64,000 bases of DNA from Castor canadensis (lineage: Eukaryota; Chordata; Mammalia; Rodentia; Castoridae). Positions within the stretch are counted from its first letter, which is position 1. The number at the start of each line of letters is the position of its first letter. The notes under the pieces are model-generated. The model saw only the letters and a program-made list of their open reading frames with translations. It searched no databases and was not told the DNA's origin. Where the stretch lies: the NCBI RefSeq assembly GCF_047511655.1, contig NC_133390.1, forward strand, positions 160,205,583 through 160,269,582, written 5' to 3'. The position numbers and the translations under genes were made by a program. Positions 12,801 through 21,550 of this stretch are shown here, piece by piece.

Positions 12801-15686
12801 ATTTGTTGCCCTTAATGCAGAGAAACTAAAGCAGATACCTTAAAGCAACTGAGGCCAATAGGAAAAGGGGACCAGGTACTCGAGAAAAGGTTAGATCAAA
12901 AAGAATTAACCTAGAAGGTAACACCCACGCATAGGAAATCAATGTGAGTCAATGCCCTGTATAGCTATCCTTATCTCAACCAGCAAAACCCCTTGTTCCT
13001 TCCTATTATGGCTTATACTCTCTCTACAACAAAATTAGAGATAAGGGCAAAATAGTTTCTGCTGGGTATTGAGGGGGGGGAGCGGGAGGGGGTGGAGTGG
13101 GTGGTAAGGGAGGGGGTGGGGGCAGGGGGGAGAAATGAACCAAGCCTTGTATGCACATATGAATAATAAAAGAAAAATGAAAAAAAAAAAAAAAAAAAAA
13201 GGAATAGTCCTGAGGACATGGTGGCCAGTTTTGAGGCTGGGCATCAGGCGCCTAGCAGCTCTCTCAGCACAGGACTCACACCCTGCTCCCACCAGGGCTC
13301 AGCCTGCCCACTCTAACAAAGTCCTCCCTCTGCCTGCCGTGCTTTAGGGACCTGCAAAGCCAGCCTGCAATGACTGCTGAACGCCACATCATGTCCCCAG
13401 CCTCCTTTCCGTTCTCCCTTGTCCTTTCTCAGAGAGACTTGCAAGGACATGGATGCATAAGCTGAGAAGCAGTCAAGATCAACAAGAAAGGTCCATCTGT
13501 CTCTTAGGAGCTTCTGAAGGAGCCTAGAGGACTCCCTGACACCTCTAGATGGAGCTGAGACTCCAGGAGTGGGGGAGGGGAAAGCAGACAGGGCAGGCAA
13601 GAACCCAGAGGCTGGGTGGGGCTGAGGATCTCTGCTGTGGTGGACATGGGCAGAGTGAGGTTGATTCTGGTAATGAACTCGTTCCCACACATCCTCAGAC
13701 ATGCTCAAAGCCCAGGTTCTCTCCTTGACACCCTCTTTGCACACAAGGGCTGGCCCAAAAATGGTGGAGAGAAGTGCCGGATGGTTCAGTAACCAAGCAA
13801 ACTTGTGGCGCTCACTCTCTAAGGAATATGGGACAAAGAGGCCTGAAAGAGCCCAGTCCCCTCCTGGAAGCCTTGGCCTTGCACCCCTAGGGGCGAGACC
13901 CTCTGAATGGTACCCACTCAGTCTGGCATCTCACTCACCTTTACCTCCTCAGAAAGATGCCCTGACTCTCCCCTCTGCATTCTCTCAGTCCCTTTATCAC
14001 ACTGTCACCAAACCTAACACAACAAGCACTCATTATTGGATTAGCTCCTATCTCTGTCCTCAAAGGCAGGGACTGAGCCTGTATTGCCCATTGCTGTGTC
14101 CCCAGGTCCTGTCACGTGGCCTGACACATGGCAGAGTATCCCCAGGCTTCAGATGGCAGCAAGGCTGATGGACTGACAGCTCCTGAAAGGAGTCCAAATT
14201 GCACACTCCTGCTAAGACAGGGCAGAGTCATCAAGATGCCTCTCTTTCCTGGAGACCAGGGGGAAGGGGGAGAAAAGCCCCTTTTGGCCTCTGTATACCT
14301 GCCAGGAGAAGTCACTATCCTCAGCCACCCTAGGCATGACTCACAACAGCCTAGAGACAGTCTGTGGCTAGATTCGCAGGAAACTAGGTAGAGGCTTGTG
14401 TGGTTTCCAGATCTGTTCTGAGGGGCCCAGAGTGTAAAGGCCGGTGGGGCCTATGGTGGCTGGTATTAGGGAGATAGGGTCTAGGGTGGAGAAGAGGGAG
14501 TTTTGAGGGACAATTCCTGTCAAAACACACACATTCAGACAACATACTCTGTCTCTAGTGTCATTTAGTTGTGTTTGTCTTCCTCCTAAAAGTGCTGCTG
14601 GGTTTGGAGTGATGTTGTCTGTGACAGTTAATCCTCTGAATTATTTGATTCAGCCAGAGTACCCAGAAAACATTTGGTCGAACACCAGATCTGTTGGCAC
14701 ACACCTGTAATCTCAGCAATCAGGAGGCAGGGGAAGAAGGAGGCCAGCCTGGGCTACAAGGTTAGACCCTATCTTAAAATGACAACAAAAAACAGTCACA
14801 GTCTAGATGTTGCTGTGAAAATGAAATTTTTTAGATGAGATTAATAACATTTTTTTAAAATGAGTAGTCTTTATGTAGTCTAAGTTGGCCTGGAAATATC
14901 TATATTGGCCAGGATGGCATCCAACTCCAGATTTCCTGCCTCAGCCTCCTTTTTTTTTTTTTTTTTTTTTTTTGGTATTGAGGTTGAATTTAGGGCCTAC
15001 ACCTTTAGCCATTCCACCTGCCCTTTTTTGTGATGGGTTTTTTGAGTAGGGTCTCACAAACTATTTACCCTAGCTGGCCTCAAACTAAGATTCTCCTGAT
15101 CTCTGCCTCCCAAGTAGCTAGGATTATAGGTGTGAGCCACCGGCACCTGTCAACCTGTCATGCATCAGTCTCTTGAGTCCTGGGATTACAGGTGTACACC
15201 ACCATCCTGACATGCAGGCATTCATTCACTCATTCATTCATGGTGCTAGAAATGAAGCAAAGGACCTGGGCATAATAAGCTGGTGCTTAACCACTGACAA
15301 ACACCCCAACCTTCATATTCTCATATTTTCCTTTTGGTTTAATTTTTTTGCTGCTACTTAAGCTCCATGGGAGCAGGGAGGCTGCCTTTCTGGCTCACTG
15401 GAAAGGGCCTGGTATTCGGTAGACATTCATTGATGAATTGGGCTTTGCTGGTCAGTAGCCTCAGAGGTGGTAAAGTCAGGGCCCGTGCAACCTCCTGGAG
15501 CTTGGGAAGGGCCTGGCTCCCTTCATTTGCCCTCCCACAGGCCCCATAGCCTACCTGCTTGTGTGGCCAGAGGTCCCTGGTGTCTGACAGAGAGACTCAA
15601 GGTGGGGCTTGGCAGGGTTTTCTCTCTGCTGGGCAGACTTCCCATCGTCCCTCAGCAGACTCTCAAAGTACACCACTGGGAGAAAT
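659..15686 (-). CDS. SLA2: SLA2 (Src-like adaptor 2), partial: five coding exons, C-terminal exon(s) outside the window
   Basis: SLA2/SLAP-2 is a haematopoietic SH3-SH2 adaptor at membranes that dampens T- and B-cell receptor signalling by recruiting the CBL ubiquitin ligase (family knowledge). Five minus-strand exons join in frame: 15645-15555, 11476-11377, 11020-10934, 10217-10114 and 808-659, giving about 177 codons against 261 in human. Visible parts are an MGSLPS start (Gly2 myristoylation type), the SH3 core (ALGSFP, then GDWW), and the SH2 start [15 protein letters not shown] with GAFLVRES, the phosphotyrosine-binding loop with its Arg. Splice phases agree at every junction and no stop is present, so it looks functional. 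The SH2 end and CBL-binding tail should lie before base 1. Its introns hold an RPS11 pseudogene, MaLR LTR relics and L1. The first coding exon is repeated at 59743-59833. The identification is very secure; the untranslated first exon and promoter were not found. Confidence 0.96.
1075..1500 (+). repeat. Old L1M 3' fragment split by a SINE
   Basis: The sequence around 1115-1265 (CTGCTGGTGGGAGGAGAAACTG, then ATTCACAGCACCATTGTTTG) and 1380-1500 resembles the far 3' end of ORF2 and the 3'UTR of mammal-wide L1. A tRNA-derived SINE lies inside it at about 1300-1373. Confidence 0.6.
1300..1373 (+). repeat. tRNA-derived (ID-like) SINE
   Basis: It carries the box-B-like segment GGTTCTATCCCCAGCAGC at its end, and TAGCATGCATGAGGCCCTGG before it, as in castorimorph ID-type SINEs. 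Confidence 0.7.
1664..1800 (-). repeat. Two adjacent ID-like SINE pieces
   Basis: Reverse-strand copies: GTATTGGAGTTTGAACTCGG, then a second unit AGGGATTGAACCAGGGCTCG with CACTGAGCTATGTCC. Confidence 0.65.
1885..2000 (-). repeat. MIR fragment
   Basis: CTCTACAGATGAGAAAACTG followed by CAGCACAGAAGGCCTAAG matches the reversed MIR core (cattttacagatgaggaaac type). Weak but characteristic. Confidence 0.5.
2119..2202 (+). repeat. ID-like SINE
   Basis: AAGCTCAGTGGTAGAGTGCT followed by CCTAGCACGTGCC and GGGTTCCTTTCCCAGAG. Confidence 0.75.
2205..2952 (+). repeat. Old L1 ORF2 fragment (endonuclease region)
   Basis: The stretch ATTCTAATGGGGAATTTCAA and neighbours (dates, Asp/Thr-rich EN loop sequence) resemble the 5' part of L1 ORF2 in old families. 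Reading frames are broken by many stops. A 59-bp young L1 3' end is inserted at 2780-2838. Confidence 0.55.
2780..2838 (+). mobile_element. Ultra-short young L1 3' end with 14-bp target-site duplication
   Basis: Only the final 59 bases of the young L1 family are present: a G-rich run, then GAAATGACCCAAACATTGTA and TGCACATATGAATAAAAA. It is flanked by identical ATATACTTGGGGGT at 2766-2779 and 2839-2852, the signature of target-primed reverse transcription. Confidence 0.8.
2955..3343 (+). repeat. Composite B1/ID SINE followed by ID-like SINE
   Basis: A B1-like head (GGCATGGTGTTACAATCTGT...) is joined to a tRNA-like tail (GTGGCTCAAGTGGTAGAGCA). A second short ID unit spans about 3282-3343. Confidence 0.75.
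3438..3650. repeat. Two ID-like SINEs in opposite orientation
   Basis: 3438-3535 is minus (T-tract then GGGGTTTGAACTTAGGAC). 3569-3650 is plus (AGCCACTGGTAGAGCACTTG, CCTGGGTTTGGTTCCCAGCA). Confidence 0.75.
4005..4235 (+). mobile_element. MaLR-type LTR fragment (fossil)
   Basis: CTCACATGTTTTAAAGATTTGG, TTGGTTCCCAGTTTGTC and the ending AATGGGCTGAATGAAAAC follow the layout of ERVL-MaLR LTRs and match the better copy at 37268-37642. It is an ancient, incomplete fossil. Confidence 0.5.
4308..4424 (+). repeat. B1-type SINE
   Basis: GGTGGTGCACACCTGTAATC, GAGGCTGAGGCAGGAGGATC and a final A-run are the 7SL-derived B1 arrangement. Confidence 0.9.
4684..4868. repeat. ID-like SINE (+) then B1 (-)
   Basis: 4684-4750 carries GGCTCAGTGGTAGAGTGCTT. 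4758-4868 is reversed B1 with GAGACAGGGTCTTGCTATGT and GATTACAGGTGGGTACCACC. Confidence 0.85.
5351..5441 (+). repeat. tRNA-derived SINE
   Basis: GGCTGGCAGAGTGGTTCAAG, AGAGTGCCTGTTTTGCAAGC and an A-tail at 5430-5441. Confidence 0.85.
5825..6035 (+). repeat. MIR element
   Basis: The core reads CATTTCCTCATCTGTAAGGT followed by TATGAGGATTTAGGTGG, the conserved MIR middle. Confidence 0.65.
6296..6321. repeat. (CATC)n microsatellite
   Basis: About six tandem CATC units. Confidence 0.9.
6375..6735 (+). mobile_element. MaLR-type LTR (fossil)
   Basis: GCTCATGTAATTAAGGCTTGG, GGACCATGGACTGAAATCAT and AGTTGATTTCTCTCAGATATT follow the same order as the fuller copy at 37268-37642. An old ERVL-MaLR solo LTR in an SLA2 intron, heavily diverged. 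Confidence 0.55.
6745..7230 (+). repeat. L2 LINE 3' remnant
   Basis: GACCATGTCACCCCTCTTTA, AGAACCCTCACTG and a later AATAAATGAATTCATTC are L2-like. The 201-codon open frame across the LTR/L2 boundary (6596-7198) has no other support. Confidence 0.5.
7272..7420 (+). repeat. Composite B1/tRNA SINE
   Basis: GGCACTGGTGGCTCACACCTGT then GGCTGATAGCGTGGCTCAAA and CCCTGAGTTCAGACTCCAGT. Confidence 0.85.
7425..7990 (+). pseudogene. RPS11P: RPS11 processed pseudogene
   Basis: An intronless copy of ribosomal protein uS17 mRNA begins with a 5'UTR-like TTTTTTCAGGCAGCTG and ATG at 7448 ([13 protein letters not shown]; parent MADIQTERAYQKQ). It continues through [10 protein letters not shown] and [12 protein letters not shown] to [12 protein letters not shown] and TGA at 7922-7924. 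A poly(A) signal AATAAA (7957-7962) and an A-rich tail end at 7990. At least two frame shifts (near residue 30 and after [12 protein letters not shown]) break the frame, so it is non-coding. It lies in the large SLA2 intron, opposite in strand to SLA2, and is an L1-mediated retrocopy. Confidence 0.95.
8510..8590 (-). repeat. ID-like SINE
   Basis: CTGGGGACTGAACCCACGGC and GCATTGAGCCACACTCCAGC. Confidence 0.8.
8650..8800 (+). repeat. MER5-type hAT (Charlie) DNA transposon relic
   Basis: CCACCTAGAGAGCTTGTAAA and AAGGTCTGTGGTGGGGCCCA match the non-autonomous MER5A layout. Confidence 0.6.
8995..9195 (+). repeat. MER5-type hAT relic
   Basis: CAGAGTCACCTGGGGGAGTT, CATCAGAAACTCTGCAGGTG and the terminal AGCACTTCTCAAAGTGAG are characteristic of MER5A/B ends. 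Confidence 0.7.
10114..10217 (-). CDS. SLA2: SLA2 exon: SH2 start with FLVRES motif
   Basis: The exon is 104 bp between a TTTTCCAG acceptor and a GTGGGT donor. It encodes [15 protein letters not shown], then [12 protein letters not shown]. The Arg of VRES is the expected phosphotyrosine-binding residue; human has IRES, as I recall it. Confidence 0.97.
10934..11020 (-). CDS. SLA2: SLA2 exon: second half of SH3
   Basis: The exon is 87 bp with a CCCCAG acceptor and GTGAGT donor. It encodes [20 protein letters not shown] followed by GNVAKVSHG: the WW pair and the YNIPS motif of the SLAP SH3 fold. Human has SVHVAKV where this has SGNVAKV. Confidence 0.97.
11377..11476 (-). CDS. SLA2: SLA2 exon: first half of SH3
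   Basis: The exon is 100 bp with a CCATCCAG acceptor and GTAAGT donor. It encodes [16 protein letters not shown], then [17 protein letters not shown], the SH3 n-terminal strands. It enters in phase 1, fitting the 91-base first coding exon. Confidence 0.97.
11790..11882 (+). repeat. tRNA-derived SINE
   Basis: GGGGCTCCAGTGGTGGAGCA, then CTTGGGTTCAAACCACAGTA and a CAAA-rich tail. Confidence 0.85.
12690..13200 (+). mobile_element. Young 5'-truncated L1 3' end with 14-bp target-site duplication
   Basis: A 511-bp copy of the 3' end of the local L1 family: GGGCAAACACAACAAGGGG start, a G-rich tract at about 13070-13132, TATGCACATATGAATAATAA and a 20-plus A tail. Identical GGAATAGTCCTGAG flanks lie at 12676-12689 and 13201-13214. 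It sits in SLA2 intron 1, antisense to the gene. Confidence 0.93.
13930..14140 (+). repeat. L2 LINE 3' remnant
   Basis: CCTCAGAAAGATGCCCTGAC, AGGCAGGGACTGAGCCTGTA, TGTGTCCCCAGGTCCTG and GACACATGGCAGAGTA track the L2 3' end. Confidence 0.6.
14683..14795 (+). repeat. B1-type SINE
   Basis: GGCACACACCTGTAATCTCA and CCAGCCTGGGCTACAAGG. Confidence 0.85.
14850..15218 (-). repeat. B1 interrupted by a composite SINE (nested insertion)
   Basis: B1 pieces at 14850-14949 (ends TCAGCCTCC) and 15153-15218 (GAGTCCTGGGATTACAGGTG) are continuous once the inserted composite SINE 14950-15152 (T-tract, TGAATTTAGGGCCTACACC, GATTATAGGTGTGAGCCACC) is removed. Confidence 0.75.
15236..15312 (-). repeat. Degenerate ID-like SINE at the left edge of the duplicated unit
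   Basis: GTGCTAGAAATGAAGC and TTAACCACTGACAAACACCC are a worn reversed ID unit. Homology with the second copy begins three bases after it, at 15316. Confidence 0.6.
15555..15686 (-). CDS. SLA2: SLA2 first coding exon with short 5'UTR
   Basis: The start codon occupies 15645-15643 in the context GACGATGG; 91 coding bases end at the donor GTAGGC. The peptide [20 protein letters not shown], then [10 protein letters not shown], has the same length as the human N-terminus and keeps Gly2 for myristoylation. A TCTCTTTCAG acceptor at 15689-15687 would give a short untranslated leader. The exon is repeated at 59743-59874 without a change. Confidence 0.93.
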
Positions 15687-16495
15687 CTGAAAGAGAGGCT
15701 GCCATGGGAACAGAACCCATGGCTCCTAGCCTGGCCGCAGACCCCCAGCCCTCCCCAGCTGGGCCCTGATGATCTGTTCACAGACACGGGAATGACCCTC
15801 TCCAGTCAGGACCAAGCCCCAGCCCTTCCTCCAAGCTGCGACTCCCAAACACTGAATGCTGTTCCCTGCCCAGCCCATCACCCTCTGCCACGGCCTTGCC
15901 CATTCTCTGTGTCTGGGTCTGGGTTCCCTCCATTCCTCCCCCTTGGCCTGTCTGGATCCCACATTTCTCAGGAAGCTTCTATGGAATCTTCTGCCTTTAC
16001 TGATCTTCACTCGAACTCCTACTACCCACTTGCAATTGTTTTTCTCACCTAGGCTCACATTCTGCCACTGGGGGGCAGGGGAAAATGGCAGGATGGTAAG
16101 TTCACTCCAGCCATGCCAGGAGCCAAGTTCAGGGACAGAGGAGGGGCTTGAACTGGAGTCACAGTAAGCAGAGGTGACACTGACACACTGTTCTTGGTGT
16201 CCCAGGGCAGATTGAGAAATCATGTAGGAGTCTGCCTACATGACATGGAGTGACTTGCAAGGCTCTGGGGGACTGTGGTGCACTTCCCCCCTCACTGCAC
16301 TGTTCCCGGTCTGAAAAATGGGGGTAAAGACTCCCAGCAATTGGTCTGAGAGATAATGCCCTGAAAAGCCTGCCAGGGCCGTTTCCTTCTTCTTGTCCTG
16401 ACCTTACTTCTCAGGCTCTTCCTGGAGGCCTCTTTCTCACTCGAACCATTTTAATTATACATTCATTTATTAAGCTGTTTGTTTTGTTTTGTTTT

Positions 16496-16600
16496 GTTTA
16501 GATGGAGTCTTATTATGTTGCCCAGGTGGGCCTCGAGCTCCTAGGCTCAAGTGATCCTCTTTCCTAAGCTTCCTGAGTAGCTGGGATTGTGGAAGGTCCT
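16496..16600 (-). repeat. B1-like SINE
   Basis: GATGGAGTCTTATTATGTTG and CTGAGTAGCTGGGATTGTGG; the same element is at about 60679-60783. Confidence 0.75.
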
Positions 16601-18607
16601 GGTCACCACTAAAGCTCCAGCATTTGTTTAATCTGTCATTATCCTGTGGATCCCAGCCCCTCTCTCAGCATTTACTGAGACCCCACAGAAGGTTGTGAGC
16701 ACATTACTAGGGTGAACAAAGATTTTGATAATTAGTAGGGTGAGCAAAGGAGATGTTTTAGGTCTGTGCATGTTTTAGGTCTTGTCCTTAGAACAAGAGT
16801 TCCCAGGTTTTAGAGGAAGGCTGATTTTTCCAACACTACATGAAAGTGTTGGGGAGCAAGGGGGCTGAATTCTCCCTTTCTTTCCAGATGGTCCCATTCT
16901 TTTCATCAGAGACAAGGTATAATTACACCTGTCCTGCTCAGGGCCAGACACCTGCCAAGGGCTGGGGGTTGGGATGTGGCGCTCATAGGATGGCACCCAT
17001 GGTGGCTCCTCCCTTGCCTTGAGCCGCACAATACCCAGATGAGGACAATGTCTATCATTCCCATGGGAAGACTTCTATGGACTCCTGGGCAGTGAAGATC
17101 TGGCTCTGCAGAACAGAAGACTCTTTTCTGGGCCAGACCCCCGTCCTCGGTATTCTCAGCCCCACATCCTCGATGGGATCCCAGCACCTGTCTGAGGCTG
17201 CCCTGCATGGGGAGCTCAGTGTTCACAGTCACAGAGCTCCGCCACACCAAATGGGCCCATCCCTGGCAAATGGCCCTGACAGCCATTTCCAGATGAGACT
17301 TGTGGGATCCTGCAGCTTTGGTGTGTGAGGTGGCAATGCCACCGCCTGAGGGTTTGTACCTCATTGCCAGAGCACCAGCAGTTCAGCTGGTACCTAGTCA
17401 CACTGCACCTGGCCTTGTCTTGTCCTTTGTGTACAGGCCTATGGCTAAGTGCTGGTGTTTCTACCCACCTTGGGTAGCGTGGGTGATTAACTCAGACCTA
17501 CTGGTCCCCAGCTATGTGGGGGAAGACTGCAGCTCTCTCTCTAGGAGGCAGGTAGAGGGGAGAGGTGGCTGGGTTCTCTGGGACCTCAGAGGCCACCTCT
17601 GTCAGTATGACCACTGCTCTCCTGGATCCCTGGTTCCTCACTAAAAAAGGCCACTCCCAGTCTCCAAGGGAACCATTCTTCCTCCCCGTCCCAAATTGGC
17701 AGAAAACAGAGCAAGTATACTCACTGGTTTCTTACCATCAGAGGACTGGGGAGTGAGCCCAGCTAGTTTGCATGCTTTGGCCCAAAAGGGTAGGGTCTGG
17801 AAGTCCTTCTGCATGCCAGTCAACAGCCTTGTTCTTAGGATAACCAGAACTCTCGGCTTGGGAGGATCTTCAGAGGCTCCTGGTTTTGAGCTGGGTAGCT
17901 CAGCCTCTAGTTCAGCAGTGTGGACACTGGGATGGGCCAGGAGCTCTGCTTCTCAGGGACCCCAGCCCAGTCAGTCTTTTCTAATATAACCGGGTCAGGG
18001 TTCTGAGCTGTATTTAGAGGCAAAAGTGCAGATCCTCTGACCTCCAGCTCTTATGTGAAGACTCTGTGGTTCTCACAACCCCCATTTCCTCTGACGGCAT
18101 CGTGCACCATGGAGGAGCACCTTGTCAGAGTTCCTGTTTCTGGGGGAGCAGCTTCTCCTCAACCTGCTCCTAGAGCAGGAGCTTCTACCTGGCCTTGTGA
18201 CTTGGTGTGTCCACGGGAGAGAGGCCTTAACATAGGACCGAACTTAATTTTAGCGATTTCTGAGATCCTCTCACACCTTCTGAATCCAGGGATTCAGCAG
18301 GGACGCATAGGAATCTAAACCTTATGCCCTCTGAGAGACTCCTTTGCCAAAGCTGGGAAACTCCGCCTTTTCCCTCTTTAATTTTATGGGGATCACTTGG
18401 GGATTTTGTTCAACTACAGATTGTGACTCAGGTCTGGCACAGGGTTCAAGACTGCTCTTCTAGCAAGCTCCAAGGCAATGTCCATGTTTCTGGTTTGGGA
18501 ACTTCATTTTGAATATCCAATTTTGGGGGCTAGGGTACAGTTCAGTGGTACAGTGTGTGCCTAACATGCTTAAGGCTCCAGGTTCGATCCCAAGCACCAA
18601 ACAATTC

Positions 18608-18800
18608 TGGACAGTGGTTCTTCAAGTGAGGGCCCTAGACCTGCAGCCTCAGCATAACCTGGAAATTAGTTAGACATGCAAATCCTCAGGTCCCATCTCA
18701 CATCCTCTGAATCAGAAACACTGGGGAAAGGCTGGCACCTGTTCTCACACACACGCTGTGTGATTGACATATGGCCAAGCTAGAGAATCCCTGGTGCAGG
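18608..18800 (+). repeat. MER5-type hAT relic
   Basis: GTGGTTCTTCAAGTGAGGGC, CAGCATAACCTGGAAATTAG and CTGAATCAGAAACACTGGGG match MER5A. Confidence 0.75.
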
Positions 18801-19139
18801 ACACAGAATCTGACAGAGCTGTCTTGACTATAGTGCACTAAAACCTAACATGCCCACCTGCTGCCTCCTCCTTGGGTATTTGGTATTCCTGGAGACAGCT
18901 GGCCTTGAACTCAAAATGGCCCATTGTGCTGACACTCCCAAATCCAGCTCAGGCTCACAGCTGTTCTTGTTCCTTGCCAGCTGGCACTTGCTCCTGCTCA
19001 GGCTCTCCATGCAGTACTGGTCTCCTGATCCTCCTTTGCTCTGGGAAAGGCTGGTTTGATATGTAACTCTGCAGGCCCTTGGCAGAGCTGAAGGAGTGAC
19101 AGTGGAGACATATCCTCTGTAAGGAAGTTTTAAAAAAAA

Positions 19140-19595
19140 TTTTTAAGCCGGGTGAGGGTGGCTCATGTTTATAATCCTAGTTACTCAGGAGGCTACTCAG
19201 AGATCAGGAGAATCACAGTTCTAGGCCAGCCTGGGCAAATAAGTTGCCAAACCTGATCTTGAAAATACCCAACACAGAACAGGTCTGGTGGAGTGGTTCA
19301 AGTGGTAGAGCACCTGTCTAGCAAAAACCCCAGTATTGACAAAAAATATATATATATTTTAAATCAGGTTGAGCATGGGCCTAAGGTTCTAAGACCACCT
19401 CATTTCCATCTTCTCATGTGAGTGGCAGACTTTCAAGGCTGGTCTTCAAGCGAGGCCAATGAACGAAGTAGGAATTGATCATAACCATCTTTGTTCTCCT
19501 CTTAAAAGATCCCACCATAGGGGCTGGGACTGTAGCTAAGTGGCACAGCATGTGTTTAGTATGCTTGAGTTCTTGGGTTCAATCCCCAGCGAGAG
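19140..19595 (+). repeat. Composite B1/tRNA SINE and a separate ID SINE
   Basis: 19140-19350: GGGTGGCTCATGTTTATAAT through GTGGTTCAAGTGGTAGAGCA. 19518-19595: GGGACTGTAGCTAAGTGGCA with GGGTTCAATCCCCAGCG. Confidence 0.8.
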
Positions 19596-19884
19596 AGAAA
19601 TGAAGGAAGGGAAAGAGAAAGAATCTAGTTGTAGCTGGAGAGGCACCTAAGACCTAGAAAGCTTAAAATCCTCCATCTGCCACAACGATTTAAGAAATAT
19701 GCATTTGGTTTTCCTCCCTGGCTTCTGGCTGGACCTCCTAAAACCCTTGTAATTTTCTAACCAACAGGAGTGTTAGGGGCATATTTTGTTCTAATATTTG
19801 GTTTTTACATGGTTCCTCACACAGTCCTCCTAATCCTTTGGAATTTCCTGGATGATAGGAGTGTCTTTTGTTGTTGTAATGGGG

Positions 19885-20175
19885 CAACTCTTTTTTTGTG
19901 GGAAATTTGAACTCAGGGCTCTGGGCTTGCAAAGCAGGGGCTCTACCACTTGAATCATACCTCTACTTCATTTTACTATGGTTATTTTGGAGACTGAAGT
20001 CTCTCAAAGTACTTGCCCAGGCTGGCCTTGAACCTTAATCCTCCCTAATCTCAGCCTCCCAAATAACTAGGATTACAGGTGTTAGCCACCAGCACCCGGC
20101 CTTTTTTCTTTTTTTTTTTGAGACAAGGTCTTGCCATGTAGCATAGGCTGGCCTTGAAGTAGCAATCCTGTTGAT
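19885..20175 (-). repeat. Composite SINE and B1 fragment
   Basis: GAACTCAGGGCTCTGGGCTT, CTCAGCCTCCCAAATAACTA and GATTACAGGTGTTAGCCACC, then GAGACAAGGTCTTGCCATGT. Confidence 0.85.
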
Positions 20176-20293
20176 AAGGTTCCACCCATTGAGAGCCCAT
20201 GAGTGGCTACCAGAAAGACCAAACCATGATTATGAGCTTGGAGCTTTCAGCACCATCACCATTCTCAGGAAAGGAAGATTTATTTCTGTCTGA

Positions 20294-21076
20294 GCTTACA
20301 GGTTCTGTGACCTTGGACAAGTATTTTATTATGGGGCTTCATTTGTTCCCTATAAATGGCAGTGTCACTGGGGTGATAAGTGATCACAGACATGAAAATG
20401 CATAGCCCAGACCAGCTACAGAAACTCAGTTCCTCCCATAGCCCAAGGAAGTGCTTGAGAGAAATAACACTAGCAATCAGGTAACAATGAGACATATACA
20501 GCTTTATTTAGTAATTTGTAAAAAGTCACTCTGACAGAGTGCATTCCTCATCTGAGCAGAAAGCAAACAATGTGTCTGAAAAGTCTTTCCAAGATTCAGA
20601 ACTGTGAAACTCTGAGCTCAACATCTCCGTGCTCCCAAGAGCTGGGTCCTTGCTGTGTGGCAGCTGGCCTCCAGGTCCTTTTACCCTCCTCCCAGCCACT
20701 CCCCCTGCCTGCTGGGACTCTCTCACCTACAGCAGATGGGGCTGAAAACCATTTTGCCTGGATGGGGCTGCCTTGCACATTGGCCCCTTCCCTCTTACAA
20801 AGGGACTTCTCAGGATTCAAACTTTCTCAGAAATAGGTTCCATATCAATTTAATGTAGCTTCCACTAAGTTGGCTGAAATCAAGGCTAGACTGTTCAAGA
20901 TGAGATTGTGTAATGGCTCTTCCTCTGCCCCCACTCATATCCTCACAGTAGATGTGATTTTTAGGTCATACCTCTCTCTGTCCTGGGACTCCCTTTTTTG
21001 AGAGCCATTCTCTGTCACAGACCTGGGAGGCACTTCCTGTATGTAAAGTGTAGACATCTGCTAAGTGGCATCCCAT
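20294..21076. repeat. Duplicated segment B, copy 1 (NDRG3 3'UTR end)
   Basis: It aligns with 63218-64000 at a constant offset of 42924. About eight substitutions occur, four of them in the first 40 bases and none in the last ~370. The second copy continues past the window end. Confidence 0.96.
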
Positions 21077-21519
21077 GTTAGAGCAGCAGCAGTTTTGCTC
21101 TGCAGAGCACAGCCAGACATGTTGTTTCCCACCTTCCTGGGCTAAGAGTGTGTACCAATTTGGCTTCTCCTTTGAAGAAAGAAAAGTCCTTGTATCAGAG
21201 CCTCATGGTTCATGGACTTCTAGTAGAATATAGCCCTCCCTTTTATTTATAGAACAGCATGTATGAATCCACATGGACAGAGGAGGTGGCTGCCACCCTG
21301 TCTACCTCTCTCTGTAACAGGCCACCACTCTTCATTACTGGTCACAGTCAATCAGTGGTCCAGAGAGTAATTATGGTTTCCCATATTCCTCAGAGCTGCT
21401 CTCTTCTGAAATCACTCTGCACTTCCTGTTTACCAACTGGAGCCAAAAGGCAATCTAGTGGCTGGCCCCAGCTAGACATCTGTTCTGCATGTTTCCCTTA
21501 AAAAAACCATTGAGAATGC

Positions 21520-21550
<31 letters not shown>

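Larger units (their letters stand above)
15316..18088. repeat. Duplicated segment A, copy 1 (SLA2 first coding exon and 5' flank)
   Basis: It aligns base for base with 59504-62271. I find eight substitutions and one 5-base length change (TTTTG unit near 16481) over 2.77 kb. Only three substitutions are in the first 2.55 kb. It includes the SLA2 first coding exon, an L2 end (15358-15445) and a B1 (16496-16600). Confidence 0.97.
18089..20293. other. Block specific to copy 1 of the duplication (2.2 kb)
   Basis: No similarity to the matching place in copy 2 (62272-63217). It holds an ID SINE (18527-18602, +), a MER5-type relic (18608-18800), a composite SINE (19140-19350, +), an ID SINE (19518-19595, +) and reversed composite SINEs (19885-20175). 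No exon was recognised. Confidence 0.8.

Noticed and set aside
12690-13200. Exon candidate in SLA2 intron 1
   Set aside because: It is a young L1 3' end with a perfect target duplication.
15726-16223. 165-codon frame, repeated at 59914-60411
   Set aside because: Its second appearance comes only from the DNA duplication. It overlaps SLA2 5' flank and has no family resemblance.
15316-18088. Inverted rather than tandem duplication
   Set aside because: Both copies read in the same direction with constant offsets (44188, 44183, 42924).
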